Positions 42,717 to 51,764 of a stretch of DNA of 64,000 bases are shown here, in pieces. The stretch comes from Stenotrophomonas sp. Ste86 (lineage in GTDB: Bacteria; Pseudomonadota; Gammaproteobacteria; Xanthomonadales; Xanthomonadaceae): positions 62,001-126,000 of the forward strand of contig NZ_JALJRW010000001.1 in the NCBI RefSeq assembly GCF_024519465.1, given 5' to 3'. Position numbers and translations under genes: made by a program. Below the pieces are notes generated by a model. That model was not told the DNA's origin. It did no database searches and saw only the letters and a program-made list of their open reading frames with translations. Positions within the stretch are counted from its first letter, which is position 1. Every line of letters starts with the position of its first letter.

Positions 42717-43775
42717 ATGCCCTCTTCGCCTTCGCGGCACACCCTGGCCCTGCTCGGCCTGGGCGTGGTCATGGCCGCGATCTTCGCCGCCGATACGCTG
42801 ACCGATTACGCCGTGGCCGCCGCGTGCTTCTATGCGGCGGTGATCCTGGCCGCGTCGCGGGTCATGAGTGCACGCGGGTTGGTGCTGCTGGCGGCAATCT
42901 GTATCGCGCTGACCGGGCTGAGCTTCTTCCTGACCCGCTTCGGCACCTACCGCATCGGTCTGGTCAACTCGGCCATCGGCATGCTGGTGATCGTCATCAC
43001 CACCTACCTGTCACTGAAAATGGAAGCGGCCAAGGCCGCCGTTCAGGAAGCGCAGGCGCGTCTGCTGCGCGTTGCGCGCGCCTCCACGGTGGGCGAGCTG
43101 ACCACCTCCATCGCCCATGAAGTCAACCAGCCGCTGGCCGCCATCGCCAGCAGTGCCGAAGCCAGCCAGCGCTGGCTGGCGCAGGCGCCGCCGAACGTGG
43201 AGAAGGCGCGGCAGACGTTGGCGCGCATCCTCGCCGATGCGCACCGCGCCAGTGACGTGATCGCACGCATCCGTGGCTTGACCCAAGGTGCCAGCCCGGA
43301 ACGACACGGCTTCGATCTCAACCAGGCGGTGCTGGAAATGCTGGCGTTGTCGCGCAGCGAGCTGGAGCAGCACGCGGTGGCGGTGAACACCCAGTTCGAT
43401 GACCAACTGCCGCTGGTATTCGGGGATCGTGTACAGGTGCAGCAGGTGATCGGCAACCTCATTCTCAACGCGGTCGATGCGATGGCCGGAATTCCCGCCG
43501 GTGCGCGTCGTCTGACGCTGCGTAGTCTCCGCGTGGATGACGCACGCGTCGCACTGAGCGTGCGCGACCATGGCAGCGGGCTGCCATTGGAAGCACCGGA
43601 GCGCGTGTTCGATGCCTTCTGGACCACCAAGTCGGGGGGGCTGGGGCTGGGCTTGAGCCTGAGCCGCAGCATCCTGGAGGCCAACGGCGGCCTGATCCGC
43701 GCCGAGCCGGCCGAAGGCGGTGGCGCGCGTTTCGTGTTCGAGCTGCCGGTCGATGCCGGGGCCGACCATGGCTAA
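42717..43775 (+). CDS. Membrane sensor histidine kinase
   Basis: The ATG at 42717, preceded by GGGAG, gives 352 residues. Four membrane helices in the first 100 residues (LALLGLGVVMAAIFAADTLT and later FGTYRIGLVNSAIGMLVIVI) have no large sensory loop. The kinase part has the phospho-His in TTSIAHEVNQPLAAIASSAE, N box in QVIGNLILNAVDAMAG, and ATP-lid SVRDHGSGLP and GLGLGLSLSRSILEANGG. It belongs to the HisKA group related to FixL/DctB. It overlaps the FixJ-like regulator by eight bases, so the two form a pair. The signal is unknown. Confidence 0.9.
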   Translation: MPSSPSRHTLALLGLGVVMAAIFAADTLTDYAVAAACFYAAVILAASRVMSARGLVLLAAICIALTGLSFFLTRFGTYRIGLVNSAIGMLVIVITTYLSLKMEAAKAAVQEAQARLLRVARASTVGELTTSIAHEVNQPLAAIASSAEASQRWLAQAPPNVEKARQTLARILADAHRASDVIARIRGLTQGASPERHGFDLNQAVLEMLALSRSELEQHAVAVNTQFDDQLPLVFGDRVQVQQVIGNLILNAVDAMAGIPAGARRLTLRSLRVDDARVALSVRDHGSGLPLEAPERVFDAFWTTKSGGLGLGLSLSRSILEANGGLIRAEPAEGGGARFVFELPVDAGADHG

Positions 43776-44403
43776 GCCCGCTGCACCGGCCGGCGAGCCC
43801 GCACCGATCGTCTACGTGGTCGACGACGACCATTCGGTGCGTGCCGCGCTGGAAGACCTGCTGGCCTCGATGGGGCTGCAGGTGCGCGCCTTCGATTCCA
43901 TCGCCGCCTTCCTGCAGCATCCGCGCCAGGATGCGCCAGCCTGCCTGGTGCTGGACGTGCGCATGCCGGGCCAAAGCGGGCTGGAGTTCCATCGGCAGAT
44001 GGCCAGCCATGGATTGACGCTGCCGGTGGTGTTCATCACCGGGCACGGCGATATCGCCATGGGCGTGGCCGCGATGAAGGAAGGCGCCATCGAGTTCCTG
44101 ACCAAGCCGTTCCGTGACCAGGAACTGCTGGATGCGATCCACCTCGGCATCGAGCGCGACCGTCTGCGCCGCCGTGATGAGGAGGCGCTGGACATCCTGC
44201 GCCAGCGCTGGGTGGCGCTTACCGCTGGCGAACGTGACGTGGTGGATGGGGTGGTGCGCGGCCGCCTCAACAAGCAGATCGCCGGCGAACTGGGCGTCAG
44301 CGAGATCACGGTGAAGGTGCGCCGCGCCAACGTGATGCGCAAGATGCAGGCCCGCACCCTGGTCGATCTGGTGCGGATGTACGACCGGTTGGGGCCGGGC
44401 TGA
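43768..44403 (+). CDS. FixJ/NarL-type response regulator
   Basis: A 211-residue regulator from the ATG at 43768 (MAKPAAPAGEPAPIVYVVDD). The receiver has VVDDDHSVRAALEDLL, phospho-Asp in CLVLDVRMPGQSG, Thr in VVFITGHGDIAMGV and Lys in FLTKPFRDQ. The HTH (RGRLNKQIAGELGVSEITVK) is LuxR-like, as in FixJ and TodT proteins. It is coupled to the preceding kinase. Targets cannot be told from sequence; the mgtAC genes just upstream are candidates by position only. Confidence 0.9.
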   Translation: MAKPAAPAGEPAPIVYVVDDDHSVRAALEDLLASMGLQVRAFDSIAAFLQHPRQDAPACLVLDVRMPGQSGLEFHRQMASHGLTLPVVFITGHGDIAMGVAAMKEGAIEFLTKPFRDQELLDAIHLGIERDRLRRRDEEALDILRQRWVALTAGERDVVDGVVRGRLNKQIAGELGVSEITVKVRRANVMRKMQARTLVDLVRMYDRLGPG

Positions 44404-44524
44404 TCACCGCCGCGACTGGGCAGATAAGCAATCGGCATGAACCGGCCCCGCTGCACGGGCCGGCAGCTTCCTAGAATGCAGGCTGGCCGCGCCTGCGGCA
44501 CCTCTCCCCTGCTGGATCCTGCCG

Positions 44525-46084
44525 ATGCGCGTTGCCCTGCCCCTCGCCCTGCTTGCCCTGTGCACTGCGCTTGCCGCATGCCAGCAGCCCCCTTCGGCCA
44601 GTCCGGTAGCGACTGCGGAAGCGGCGCCGGCCGCCGAGGAAATCGCCTGGCGGCATGGCGATGTGGAGGATGCGTTCGCCGATGCGCAGCAGTCCGGCAA
44701 GCCGGTGCTGCTGTACTGGGGCGCGGTGTGGTGCCCGCCGTGCAATAAGCTCAAGGCGACCCTGTTCCGTGATCCGGCCTTCATCGCGCTCACCCGACAG
44801 TACGTGCCGGTTTACCTGGACGGCGACCTGGAAGGCGCGCAGGCGCTGGGCGAGCAGTTCGGCGTGCGCGGGTATCCCACGCTGATCGTGCTGGATCCGC
44901 AGCGCCACGAAATCACCCGCCTGGCCGGCGGCAACGACAGTGCCGAACTGACCCGCGCACTCACCCTGGCGGCCAAGCGACGCACCGCCGTGGCCGACGT
45001 GCTGCGGGTGGCGGTGGTGTCGCCGCAGCGGGTGTCCGAAGACGACTGGCGCATCCTGGGCGACTACGGCTGGGAAGTGGATGCCAACCGCCTGTCCGGG
45101 CAGCGCGACCCGGCGGTGCTGTTGCGGCAGTTGGCCAAGGCCGCGCCGGCACCGGCGTTGCAACGGCGCTTCGCCCTGCTCGCCCTGGGCGCGGAGGCCA
45201 ACGGCAAGGACAAGGCGGCTCCCGGCGGTGAGGCGCGCGAGCAGGCCCGTGCACTGCTGACCACGGTACTGGCGGCGCCCACCGAGGTGCGCGCCAATCG
45301 CGATCTACTCGGCTACCAGGGTCCGGCGCTGGTGGCACGTGCGGCGGCGACGCCCGAACAGGGCGAGCAATTGGGCGCGCAGCTGTTGGCCGCGCTGGAG
45401 CGTGCCGATGCCACCCAGGACAACGCGGCCGATGCGCGGCTCTCCAGCGTGATCACGGAGTTGAGCCTGTTCAAGCAGCAGCATGCCGGTGCGCCGGTGC
45501 CGGCGGCATTGGCCGAGAAGGCGCATGAGCGGGTTGCCGCGGCCGACGCGGCGGCCAGGACCCCTCACGAGCGACAGGCGACGATCAGCACAGCGGTGTA
45601 CGTGCTGCGTGAGGTCGGCGACGACGCCGCGGCGGAAACGCTGCTGCTGGCCGAGCTGGATCGCAGCCAGACGCCGTATTACTACATGCCCGAGCTGGCT
45701 GAACTGGCCGAGGCGCGCGGCGACAAGGACGCGGCGCTGGACTGGCTGCGCAAGGCCTACGACGGCGCGCAGGGCCCGGCGACGCGGGTGCAGTGGGGCG
45801 TGTTGTATGTGGAGGGGCTGGTGCGGTTGCGCCCCGAGGACAACGCGGCAATCGAACAGGCGACCGCGCAGGTGATCGCCGAACTGGATGCGCAGCCGGC
45901 CGGGTACCACCAGCGCACGCGGCAGCGCTTCGAGCGGTTGGCGGGCACGTTGCAGACCTGGAGCCGCGTCCACCACGGCCAGGACACGCTGGGCCGCCTG
46001 CAGGCGCGCATGGGCGAGACGTGCGCGAAGGCCGCGCCGGGCGCAGATGCCAGCGCCGCCTGCGACCGCTGGCTCAAGGGATAA
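44525..46084 (+). CDS. Thioredoxin-domain lipoprotein
   Basis: A 519-residue protein. MRVALPLALLALCTALAACQ is a lipoprotein signal (lipobox LAAC, Cys19). Residues about 45-150 are a thioredoxin domain with the active site WCPPCNKLK and cis-Pro region RGYPTLIV. The remaining 350 residues are helical repeats of TPR-like type (for example LPELAELAEARGDKDAALDW-like pattern ending DAALDWLRKAYDGA). It is periplasmic, membrane-tethered, and could reduce or shuffle disulfides of envelope proteins. No dsb gene is adjacent. Confidence 0.85.
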   Translation: MRVALPLALLALCTALAACQQPPSASPVATAEAAPAAEEIAWRHGDVEDAFADAQQSGKPVLLYWGAVWCPPCNKLKATLFRDPAFIALTRQYVPVYLDGDLEGAQALGEQFGVRGYPTLIVLDPQRHEITRLAGGNDSAELTRALTLAAKRRTAVADVLRVAVVSPQRVSEDDWRILGDYGWEVDANRLSGQRDPAVLLRQLAKAAPAPALQRRFALLALGAEANGKDKAAPGGEAREQARALLTTVLAAPTEVRANRDLLGYQGPALVARAAATPEQGEQLGAQLLAALERADATQDNAADARLSSVITELSLFKQQHAGAPVPAALAEKAHERVAAADAAARTPHERQATISTAVYVLREVGDDAAAETLLLAELDRSQTPYYYMPELAELAEARGDKDAALDWLRKAYDGAQGPATRVQWGVLYVEGLVRLRPEDNAAIEQATAQVIAELDAQPAGYHQRTRQRFERLAGTLQTWSRVHHGQDTLGRLQARMGETCAKAAPGADASAACDRWLKG

Positions 46085-46121
46085 GCAGCCTCAACAGGCG
46101 ACCACGGAGAACGCGTTGACC

Positions 46122-46145
46122 GGTAGTGCCGGCCGCTGGCCGGCT
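46122..46145 (+). repeat. Single SMAG (REP-like) repeat
   Basis: GGTAGTGCCGGCCGCTGGCC followed by GGCT: the GTAG head and GCCGGCC/GGCCGGC stem of the Stenotrophomonas GTAG-type REP element. It lies between the convergent thioredoxin lipoprotein gene and entA and could serve as a transcript end or RNA stabiliser. Confidence 0.85.
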
Positions 46146-46175
46146 CTCGCCCTTGCCATGCTGCAGGGCCGCTAT

Positions 46176-46937
46176 TTACCCTCGCAACGTCGCGCCACCG
46201 TCGACATACAGATCGCTCATGGCGATGTGGCCGGCCTGCTCGGAGAGCAGGAACATCACCGCCTGGGCGATGTCCGCCGGCGTGGCCAGTTTCCGCAGCG
46301 GAATGCCGGTCTTGTACGTATCGGGAGTGCCGTCGATCACACGCTGGGCGCCGTCGGCGTCCTCCCACATGCCGGTCTGCATGGCGGTGAGGGTGGATCC
46401 GGGCGCGACGATGTTGCAGCGGATGCCATGCGGGGCCAGTTCCAGCCCGAGGCACCGGGTGAACATGGTGGCTGCGGCCTTGGAGGCGGCATAGGCCGCC
46501 ATGCCGTGGCGCGGAACACCGGCGGCATTGGAGCTGACGGTCACGATGGCGCCCTTGCGACGCGGCGTCATTACCCGCGCCAGCGCACGGCAGACATGGA
46601 ACACCCCGTCGGCGTTGACCGCGAACACGCGCCGCCATTGCGCGTCGTCGATCTGGTCCACCGTGCCCACTTGCAGCACGCCGGCAACGTTGATGCCGAA
46701 GCCGATCGGGCCGAGCGTGGTCTCGGCCCAGGCGACCACTGCGTTCACGGCCGCCGCGTCGGTGACATCGAGCGACCGCACATGCAGGTTGGCGTGCGAA
46801 GGCAGCACCGGCACCGCAAGGTCGGTGGCGATCACCACGCTGCCGCTGTCCAGCAGCAGCTGCACCAGTGCCGCGCCGATCCCGCCGCCCGCGCCGGTAA
46901 CCAGAGCGAGGGTGCCGTCGAATCCGGTCAGTTTCAT
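46176..46937 (-). CDS. entA: 2,3-dihydro-2,3-dihydroxybenzoate dehydrogenase
   Basis: A 253-residue short-chain dehydrogenase, last gene of the siderophore operon. NAD-binding GAGGGIGAAL, the NVAG motif (NVAGVLQVG), catalytic Ser in VSSNAAGVPR, and YxxxK in AAYAASKAAATMF are present. It oxidises 2,3-dihydro-2,3-dihydroxybenzoate to 2,3-dihydroxybenzoate with NAD+. The ATG at 46937 overlaps the end of entF by four bases. Expected to be repressed by iron with the rest of the operon. Confidence 0.92.
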   Translation of the reverse strand: MKLTGFDGTLALVTGAGGGIGAALVQLLLDSGSVVIATDLAVPVLPSHANLHVRSLDVTDAAAVNAVVAWAETTLGPIGFGINVAGVLQVGTVDQIDDAQWRRVFAVNADGVFHVCRALARVMTPRRKGAIVTVSSNAAGVPRHGMAAYAASKAAATMFTRCLGLELAPHGIRCNIVAPGSTLTAMQTGMWEDADGAQRVIDGTPDTYKTGIPLRKLATPADIAQAVMFLLSEQAGHIAMSDLYVDGGATLRG

Positions 46938-49900
46938 CGGGACGTTTCCTTTGGTAGCGCACTTGCCGGGGGCGTATCCCAGCGCTGCAGATGGGTGGAC
47001 AGCCACGGCGCAAGCTGGGCCACGGCATCGCGGCCGGTCAGCTCTGCATGCAGGAACGGCAGTTCGAGCGCATCCACCTGCCCTGCATGCGCGTTCCACA
47101 GCGCGGATTGAAGATGGGGTCGCGCGGCGTGGTCGCGGCCAGCGCGAACGTGCCGCAGGCGACCGGTGTAGGGACGATGGTGATGTTCGCGGATCAAACC
47201 ATTGGTGCCGGTGACCGCACGCACCACGCCATCCAGTACCGCATCGGGCAAGTTGCCCAGCGCGCTGTCGCCACGGCGCAGGAACGCCAGAATGCGCGCA
47301 CGACTGTCCAGCTCGGGATGCGCATCGGGGTCATGCCCTGCAATGGCCAGCAATGCGCGCAGCGCGGCCACGGGGTCGGGCGCGGGTTCGGCGCGCCAGC
47401 ATTCGCTTGGGTAGGCATCCAGCAGCACCAGCTCGCCCACCTGACGACCGACGGCCTGCAGGCGCACTGCCATGGCCTGGGCGATGATCCCGCCCACCGA
47501 CCAGCCCAGCAGGTGGACGGCGCCTTCGGGCTGGACCGACAGCACGCGGTCCACATAGGTGGCCGCAAGCGCGTCGATGCTGTCCGGTAGCGGCTGTGCG
47601 GTGTCCAGTGCGGGCGACTGCAGGCCGTGGACGTCACGGGCCGGCTGCAGGGCGCGGGCGAGGTCACGATAATTCCAGGCGATGCCACCGGCGGGGTGCA
47701 CCACGAACAACGGTGCCCTGCCCGGCTCGCCACTGGCCAGGCGGATCAAGGGCGCCAAGCCATCGTCGGTCTCGGCGGTGGGCGCGTCCAGCAGTGCGGC
47801 CAGGCCCGCCACGGTGGGGTGGGTGAACACCGCGCCGAGGCCCGGGTCGCGCTGCCAACGGTGCTGGATGGCCAGCAGCAGGTGCACCGCGGACAGCGAA
47901 TCGCCGCCGAGACTGAAGAAATCGGCGTCGGCACTGATCGGCGCCTCCCGCCCCAAGACCTGCGAGAACAGCGCCGCCAATACCTGCTCGGTTTCCGTGT
48001 ACGGCGCACGGCCGTCCTGCGCGTGCAGCGGGGGCGCGGGCAGCGCGTTGCGATCAAGCTTGCCGTTGGCGGTCACCGGCCAATGCTCGACCACGACCAG
48101 CGCGCTGGGCAGCATGTAGTCCGGCAGGCGTGCGGCAATGCCGCTACGAATGCGGTCGATGTGGAGGCCCTCGCCAGAGACGTAGCCGACCAGGCGGCGC
48201 TCGCCCGGCCGGTCCTCACGCAGCAGCACTTCCGCACGGGTCACCCCGTGCTGCGAACGCAGCGCGGCGTCGATTTCGCCCGGCTCGATGCGCAGGCCGC
48301 GCAGCTTGACCTGGTGATCGCTGCGGCCCAGGTACTCCACCGCGCCGTCGCTGCGCCAGCGGGCGACATCGCCGCTGCGGTACAGCCGGCCGCCGGCCAC
48401 GTGCGGATCGTCCAGGAAGCGTTCGGCGGTGAGATCGTCGCGGCCGAGGTAGCCGCGTGCCAGTTGCACCCCGCCCAGGTACAAGTCGCCGGGTACGCCG
48501 GGCGGCAGCGCACGCAGCTGCGCGTCGAGCACGTAGAGCCGCGTGTTCCAGACCGGATGACCGATCGGCACCGGGTGGGAGCGATCATCGCGACTGGCGG
48601 GCCATGCGCTCACGTCCACGGCGGCTTCCGTGGGCCCGTAGAGATTGTGCAGTTCCGCATCGACGGTGGCGTGGAAGCGATCGCGCAACGACGGCTCCAG
48701 CGCTTCGCCGCTGGTGAACACCCGGCGCAGCGTCAGGCCCTGCGCGGCAGGAACCGACAGGAATGCATCCAGCATCGAGGGCACGAAATGCACGGTGGTG
48801 ATGGCCTGTTCGCGGATCAGCGTGGCCAGCAGGGTCGGATCACGGTGTGCGTCGGGCGCGGCGATCACCAGCGTGGCCCCGCACAGCAACGGCAGGAAGA
48901 ACTCCCAGACCGACACATCGAAGGTCGCCGGGGTCTTCTGCAGAATGCGCTCGTCACTGCCAACGCTGTAGTGACCGCGCATCCATTGCAGCCGGTTGAC
49001 GATGGCGCGGTGTTCGATCAGCACGCCTTTTGGATCCCCGGTCGAGCCGGAGGTGTAGATGACGTAGGCCGCGTCCTGCGGGTGCACCGTATCGACCAGT
49101 GTGGCGTCGTCCGTATCGTTCCACGCCTGCGGGGACAAGACCGCCAAGCCGGGGAAACGGGCGGCATCCTCGGCCTCTGCCAGGACGCAGACCGGCTGCG
49201 CGGACGCGAGTATCCGCGCCAGTCGTGCATCGGGATGGGCCAGGTCGACCGGCAGGTAGGCCGCGCCCGCCCGCAGCACGGCCACCAGCGCCACGACCAG
49301 GTCCAGCGAACGGGGCAATGCGATCACCACCCGCGACTCGCGCGCCGCGCCCAGCGCCTGCAACTGCAACGCCAGGGCCCGGCTGCGGCGTTCCAGCGCG
49401 GCGTAGCGCATCGTCTGGCCCGCGAACGCCAGCGCAATGGCCCTCGGGTGGGTCTGCATCGCGTTCGTCAGCAAGGCGCTCAGCGATATGTCCGGCAGGG
49501 CCTGCGCGGTCGCGTTGACCTCGTATAGATAGCGCTGCGCTTCGGCCGGGGTGGCCAGGGCAATATCGTCCATGCGCCCGTCGCGCTCGTGCACGTCCAG
49601 TGCCGCGGCGATGAAATGCAGCAGCCGATCGGCATGCGCACCTACCTGCGCGGCGTCGTAAAGGGTTGGGTTGGCTTCGATTTCCAGGTCCAGCAGTGTG
49701 CTGCCATCCCCCCGGAATCCGAACGTGATGTCGTCCACCGGACCGGTACCCAGCACCTCCAGCCGGGTCTGCACACCCGCCAGCGGCAGCGGCCGATAGA
49801 ACGGCTGCACGTTGACCATCGGGCCGTGCAGGCGGCGTTGGCCACCGATCAGTCCCAGGTCGCGGCGCAGCTGTTCGCCACGGTAGCGGCCGTGACGGCG

Positions 49901-50869
49901 GCCGCGCAGCAGGTCACGCGCGACCGTGCGGACAAAGCCGGCAACGCTGTCATCGGCCGCGCTCACGCGTAGCGGCAGCACATTCATCACCATGGCCGGC
50001 ACCCGTGCCGACACGCTGCCCAGCCGTCCCATGAACGGCACGCCCAGCACCACCTCGTCCAGCGCGCTGAAACGGCGGCAGTACGCAGCCGTCAGCGCGC
50101 TCAGCAGGTCCGGCCACGGTTGCCCGATCTGCTGCGCGACGGCCTGCACGCGAGCGCGCAACGCGTGCGGCACGTCCCTGACCAGGCGCAGCGCATCTGC
50201 GGCGGCGGCAGCGGCAATGCCTATCAGCCCTTCCGCCGCAGGCGCGCCGGACAGGTACTGACGCCAGTACGCGCCATCGGCATCACGCCGCTCACTGCCT
50301 GCGTATGCGGCGTCCTCGGCGATCACGGGCGCAAATGCAGCCAGCCCGGGATGTTCGCCACGGCTCCCGCCGTAAAGGGCGCAGACCCGCTCGCTGAAGA
50401 GCGCCATCCCGTAGCCATCGGTGGCCAGGTGATGCACGCGCAGGTACCACATGTACCGGTCGGGGCCGAGGACGAACAGGCAGTGCTGCGCCAGCCGGTC
50501 ACGCGCAGGGTCCACCGCCCGCAACCGGTCCTGGTCCATCGCCGCGCCTGCCGCGGCGGCAGGATCGGCCTGCAAGCTCAGGTCCACCACGCGCATGGCG
50601 GGCACGTGGTCGGGGTCATGCCACTGCTGCGGCTGGCCATCGTCGCCCACGCTGAAGCGCAGCGCGAGCGCTTCTGCTTCGTGCGCGGCAGCATCCGCCG
50701 CGGCAACGAAGCTGCGGACGTCGAGGGCGCCTTCCACCCACACCGCATGCGCGGTATTGAAGGCGGCCGGCGCGTCGGCCAGGCGCTGCGCATACCACAG
50801 GCCGGTCTGCGCCTCGGTCAGCGGGTGACGGTGCGCGGCTTCATGCACCTGGTCCACGCGTGCGTTCAT
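46934..50869 (-). CDS. entF: Enterobactin synthase-like NRPS (C-A-T-TE)
   Basis: A 1311-residue single-module NRPS from the ATG at 50869, close to E. coli EntF (1293). Order: condensation domain (HHLATDG near residue 145), adenylation domain (IYTSGSTGDPKG near 608; later YRSGDVARWR), carrier domain with phosphopantetheine Ser in LGGDSLSAVH (about 990), and thioesterase with Ser in GWSVGG (about 1122). It activates serine and condenses it with dihydroxybenzoate, then cyclises the product. Four-base overlaps on both sides couple it to the free carrier protein and entA. No phosphopantetheinyl transferase gene is in the window. Confidence 0.94.
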   Translation of the reverse strand: MNARVDQVHEAAHRHPLTEAQTGLWYAQRLADAPAAFNTAHAVWVEGALDVRSFVAAADAAAHEAEALALRFSVGDDGQPQQWHDPDHVPAMRVVDLSLQADPAAAAGAAMDQDRLRAVDPARDRLAQHCLFVLGPDRYMWYLRVHHLATDGYGMALFSERVCALYGGSRGEHPGLAAFAPVIAEDAAYAGSERRDADGAYWRQYLSGAPAAEGLIGIAAAAAADALRLVRDVPHALRARVQAVAQQIGQPWPDLLSALTAAYCRRFSALDEVVLGVPFMGRLGSVSARVPAMVMNVLPLRVSAADDSVAGFVRTVARDLLRGRRHGRYRGEQLRRDLGLIGGQRRLHGPMVNVQPFYRPLPLAGVQTRLEVLGTGPVDDITFGFRGDGSTLLDLEIEANPTLYDAAQVGAHADRLLHFIAAALDVHERDGRMDDIALATPAEAQRYLYEVNATAQALPDISLSALLTNAMQTHPRAIALAFAGQTMRYAALERRSRALALQLQALGAARESRVVIALPRSLDLVVALVAVLRAGAAYLPVDLAHPDARLARILASAQPVCVLAEAEDAARFPGLAVLSPQAWNDTDDATLVDTVHPQDAAYVIYTSGSTGDPKGVLIEHRAIVNRLQWMRGHYSVGSDERILQKTPATFDVSVWEFFLPLLCGATLVIAAPDAHRDPTLLATLIREQAITTVHFVPSMLDAFLSVPAAQGLTLRRVFTSGEALEPSLRDRFHATVDAELHNLYGPTEAAVDVSAWPASRDDRSHPVPIGHPVWNTRLYVLDAQLRALPPGVPGDLYLGGVQLARGYLGRDDLTAERFLDDPHVAGGRLYRSGDVARWRSDGAVEYLGRSDHQVKLRGLRIEPGEIDAALRSQHGVTRAEVLLREDRPGERRLVGYVSGEGLHIDRIRSGIAARLPDYMLPSALVVVEHWPVTANGKLDRNALPAPPLHAQDGRAPYTETEQVLAALFSQVLGREAPISADADFFSLGGDSLSAVHLLLAIQHRWQRDPGLGAVFTHPTVAGLAALLDAPTAETDDGLAPLIRLASGEPGRAPLFVVHPAGGIAWNYRDLARALQPARDVHGLQSPALDTAQPLPDSIDALAATYVDRVLSVQPEGAVHLLGWSVGGIIAQAMAVRLQAVGRQVGELVLLDAYPSECWRAEPAPDPVAALRALLAIAGHDPDAHPELDSRARILAFLRRGDSALGNLPDAVLDGVVRAVTGTNGLIREHHHRPYTGRLRHVRAGRDHAARPHLQSALWNAHAGQVDALELPFLHAELTGRDAVAQLAPWLSTHLQRWDTPPASALPKETSR

Positions 50870-51132
50870 GCGCGGTCGGCGCGGGCCTGCAGCCGCTGCA
50901 CCACGCCCCACCAGCCGGCCAGCGTGGCGTGCTCGGCCAGATGGCTGAACTCCAGCGGGATCCCGCTCTCGCCCCACGCCAGCACCAACCCAAGCACCCG
51001 CATCGAATCCAGCCCCAGGTCGATCAGGTTGTCCTGATCGCCAATGGTCTCCGGCGCTTCGCCAAGCATGCCGGCCACATCGATGCGCATGCGTTCAAGG
51101 TCGAGGGCGACTACGCGCGTATCGGGGCTCAT
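50866..51132 (-). CDS. entB': Free-standing aryl carrier protein (EntB')
   Basis: An 88-residue acyl-carrier-type protein. DNLIDLGLDSMRVLGLVLAW contains Ser43, the phosphopantetheine site. It corresponds to the C-terminal ArCP domain of E. coli EntB, here encoded as a separate protein. It accepts dihydroxybenzoyl-AMP from EntE and presents it to EntF. ATGA overlaps join it to entB upstream and entF downstream, keeping the ratio of the split parts. Confidence 0.9.
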   Translation of the reverse strand: MSPDTRVVALDLERMRIDVAGMLGEAPETIGDQDNLIDLGLDSMRVLGLVLAWGESGIPLEFSHLAEHATLAGWWGVVQRLQARADRA

Positions 51133-51764
51133 GCCAGGGTCTCCAGCAACTGGTCGGTGGTCAAGGGCACGCCGCAGGTCCGCGCGATCAACTGCATCGC
51201 CATATCGTGATCGGCACGGGAGAAATCGGCCACGGCATCGGCCGCGATGAAGGCTTCGATATCGCGCTGGAACGCCTCGCTCACCGTCGCCGCGCAGCCG
51301 ATATGCGCGTACACGCCGGTGACCAGCAACTGGTCGCGGCCGCGCGCACGCATCATTGTTTCCAGGTTGCTGCGCTGGAACGCGCTGTAGCGGTGCTTGA
51401 CCAGTACGTGGTCGCCCGCCGCCGGGGCCAGCGCAGCGAGGATCGCTTCGTGTTCCGGCGTGGCGTGCATGCCGGGCCCCCACAGATCGGCCTGCAGGCC
51501 ACGGTCGCGGCGATCCTGGTTGCCCCGCTGTGCGGTGTAGAACACCGGAATGCCGCGGGCACGGCAGTGCTGCAGCAGGCGGGCGATGTTGGCCACGGCC
51601 GGCGCCAACGGTGCCGCGTCGGCGTTGAATGCACCCAGAAAGTACTGCTGCATATCGTGCACCAGCAGCGCCAGGCGCTCGCTGCGCGGCTGCCAGGCAC
51701 CGCGCGGGGCCGGCAGCTCGTTGGCCAGCGGCAGGGAATAGTCGGCAATCTTCGGCAGCGCCAT
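51129..51764 (-). CDS. entB: Isochorismatase (EntB, without carrier domain)
   Basis: A 211-residue isochorismatase starting [34 protein letters not shown] holds the catalytic Asp and the RYSAFQRSNLETMMRARG block is typical of EntB/DhbB. Length equals the isochorismatase half only; the aryl carrier half is the next gene. It converts isochorismate to 2,3-dihydro-2,3-dihydroxybenzoate plus pyruvate. TGATG overlap with entE; ATGA overlap with entB'. Confidence 0.92.
   Translation of the reverse strand: MALPKIADYSLPLANELPAPRGAWQPRSERLALLVHDMQQYFLGAFNADAAPLAPAVANIARLLQHCRARGIPVFYTAQRGNQDRRDRGLQADLWGPGMHATPEHEAILAALAPAAGDHVLVKHRYSAFQRSNLETMMRARGRDQLLVTGVYAHIGCAATVSEAFQRDIEAFIAADAVADFSRADHDMAMQLIARTCGVPLTTDQLLETLA

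Noticed and set aside
47627..49528. 633-codon plus-strand frame
   Set aside because: Antisense to entF; shadow of NRPS coding sequence.
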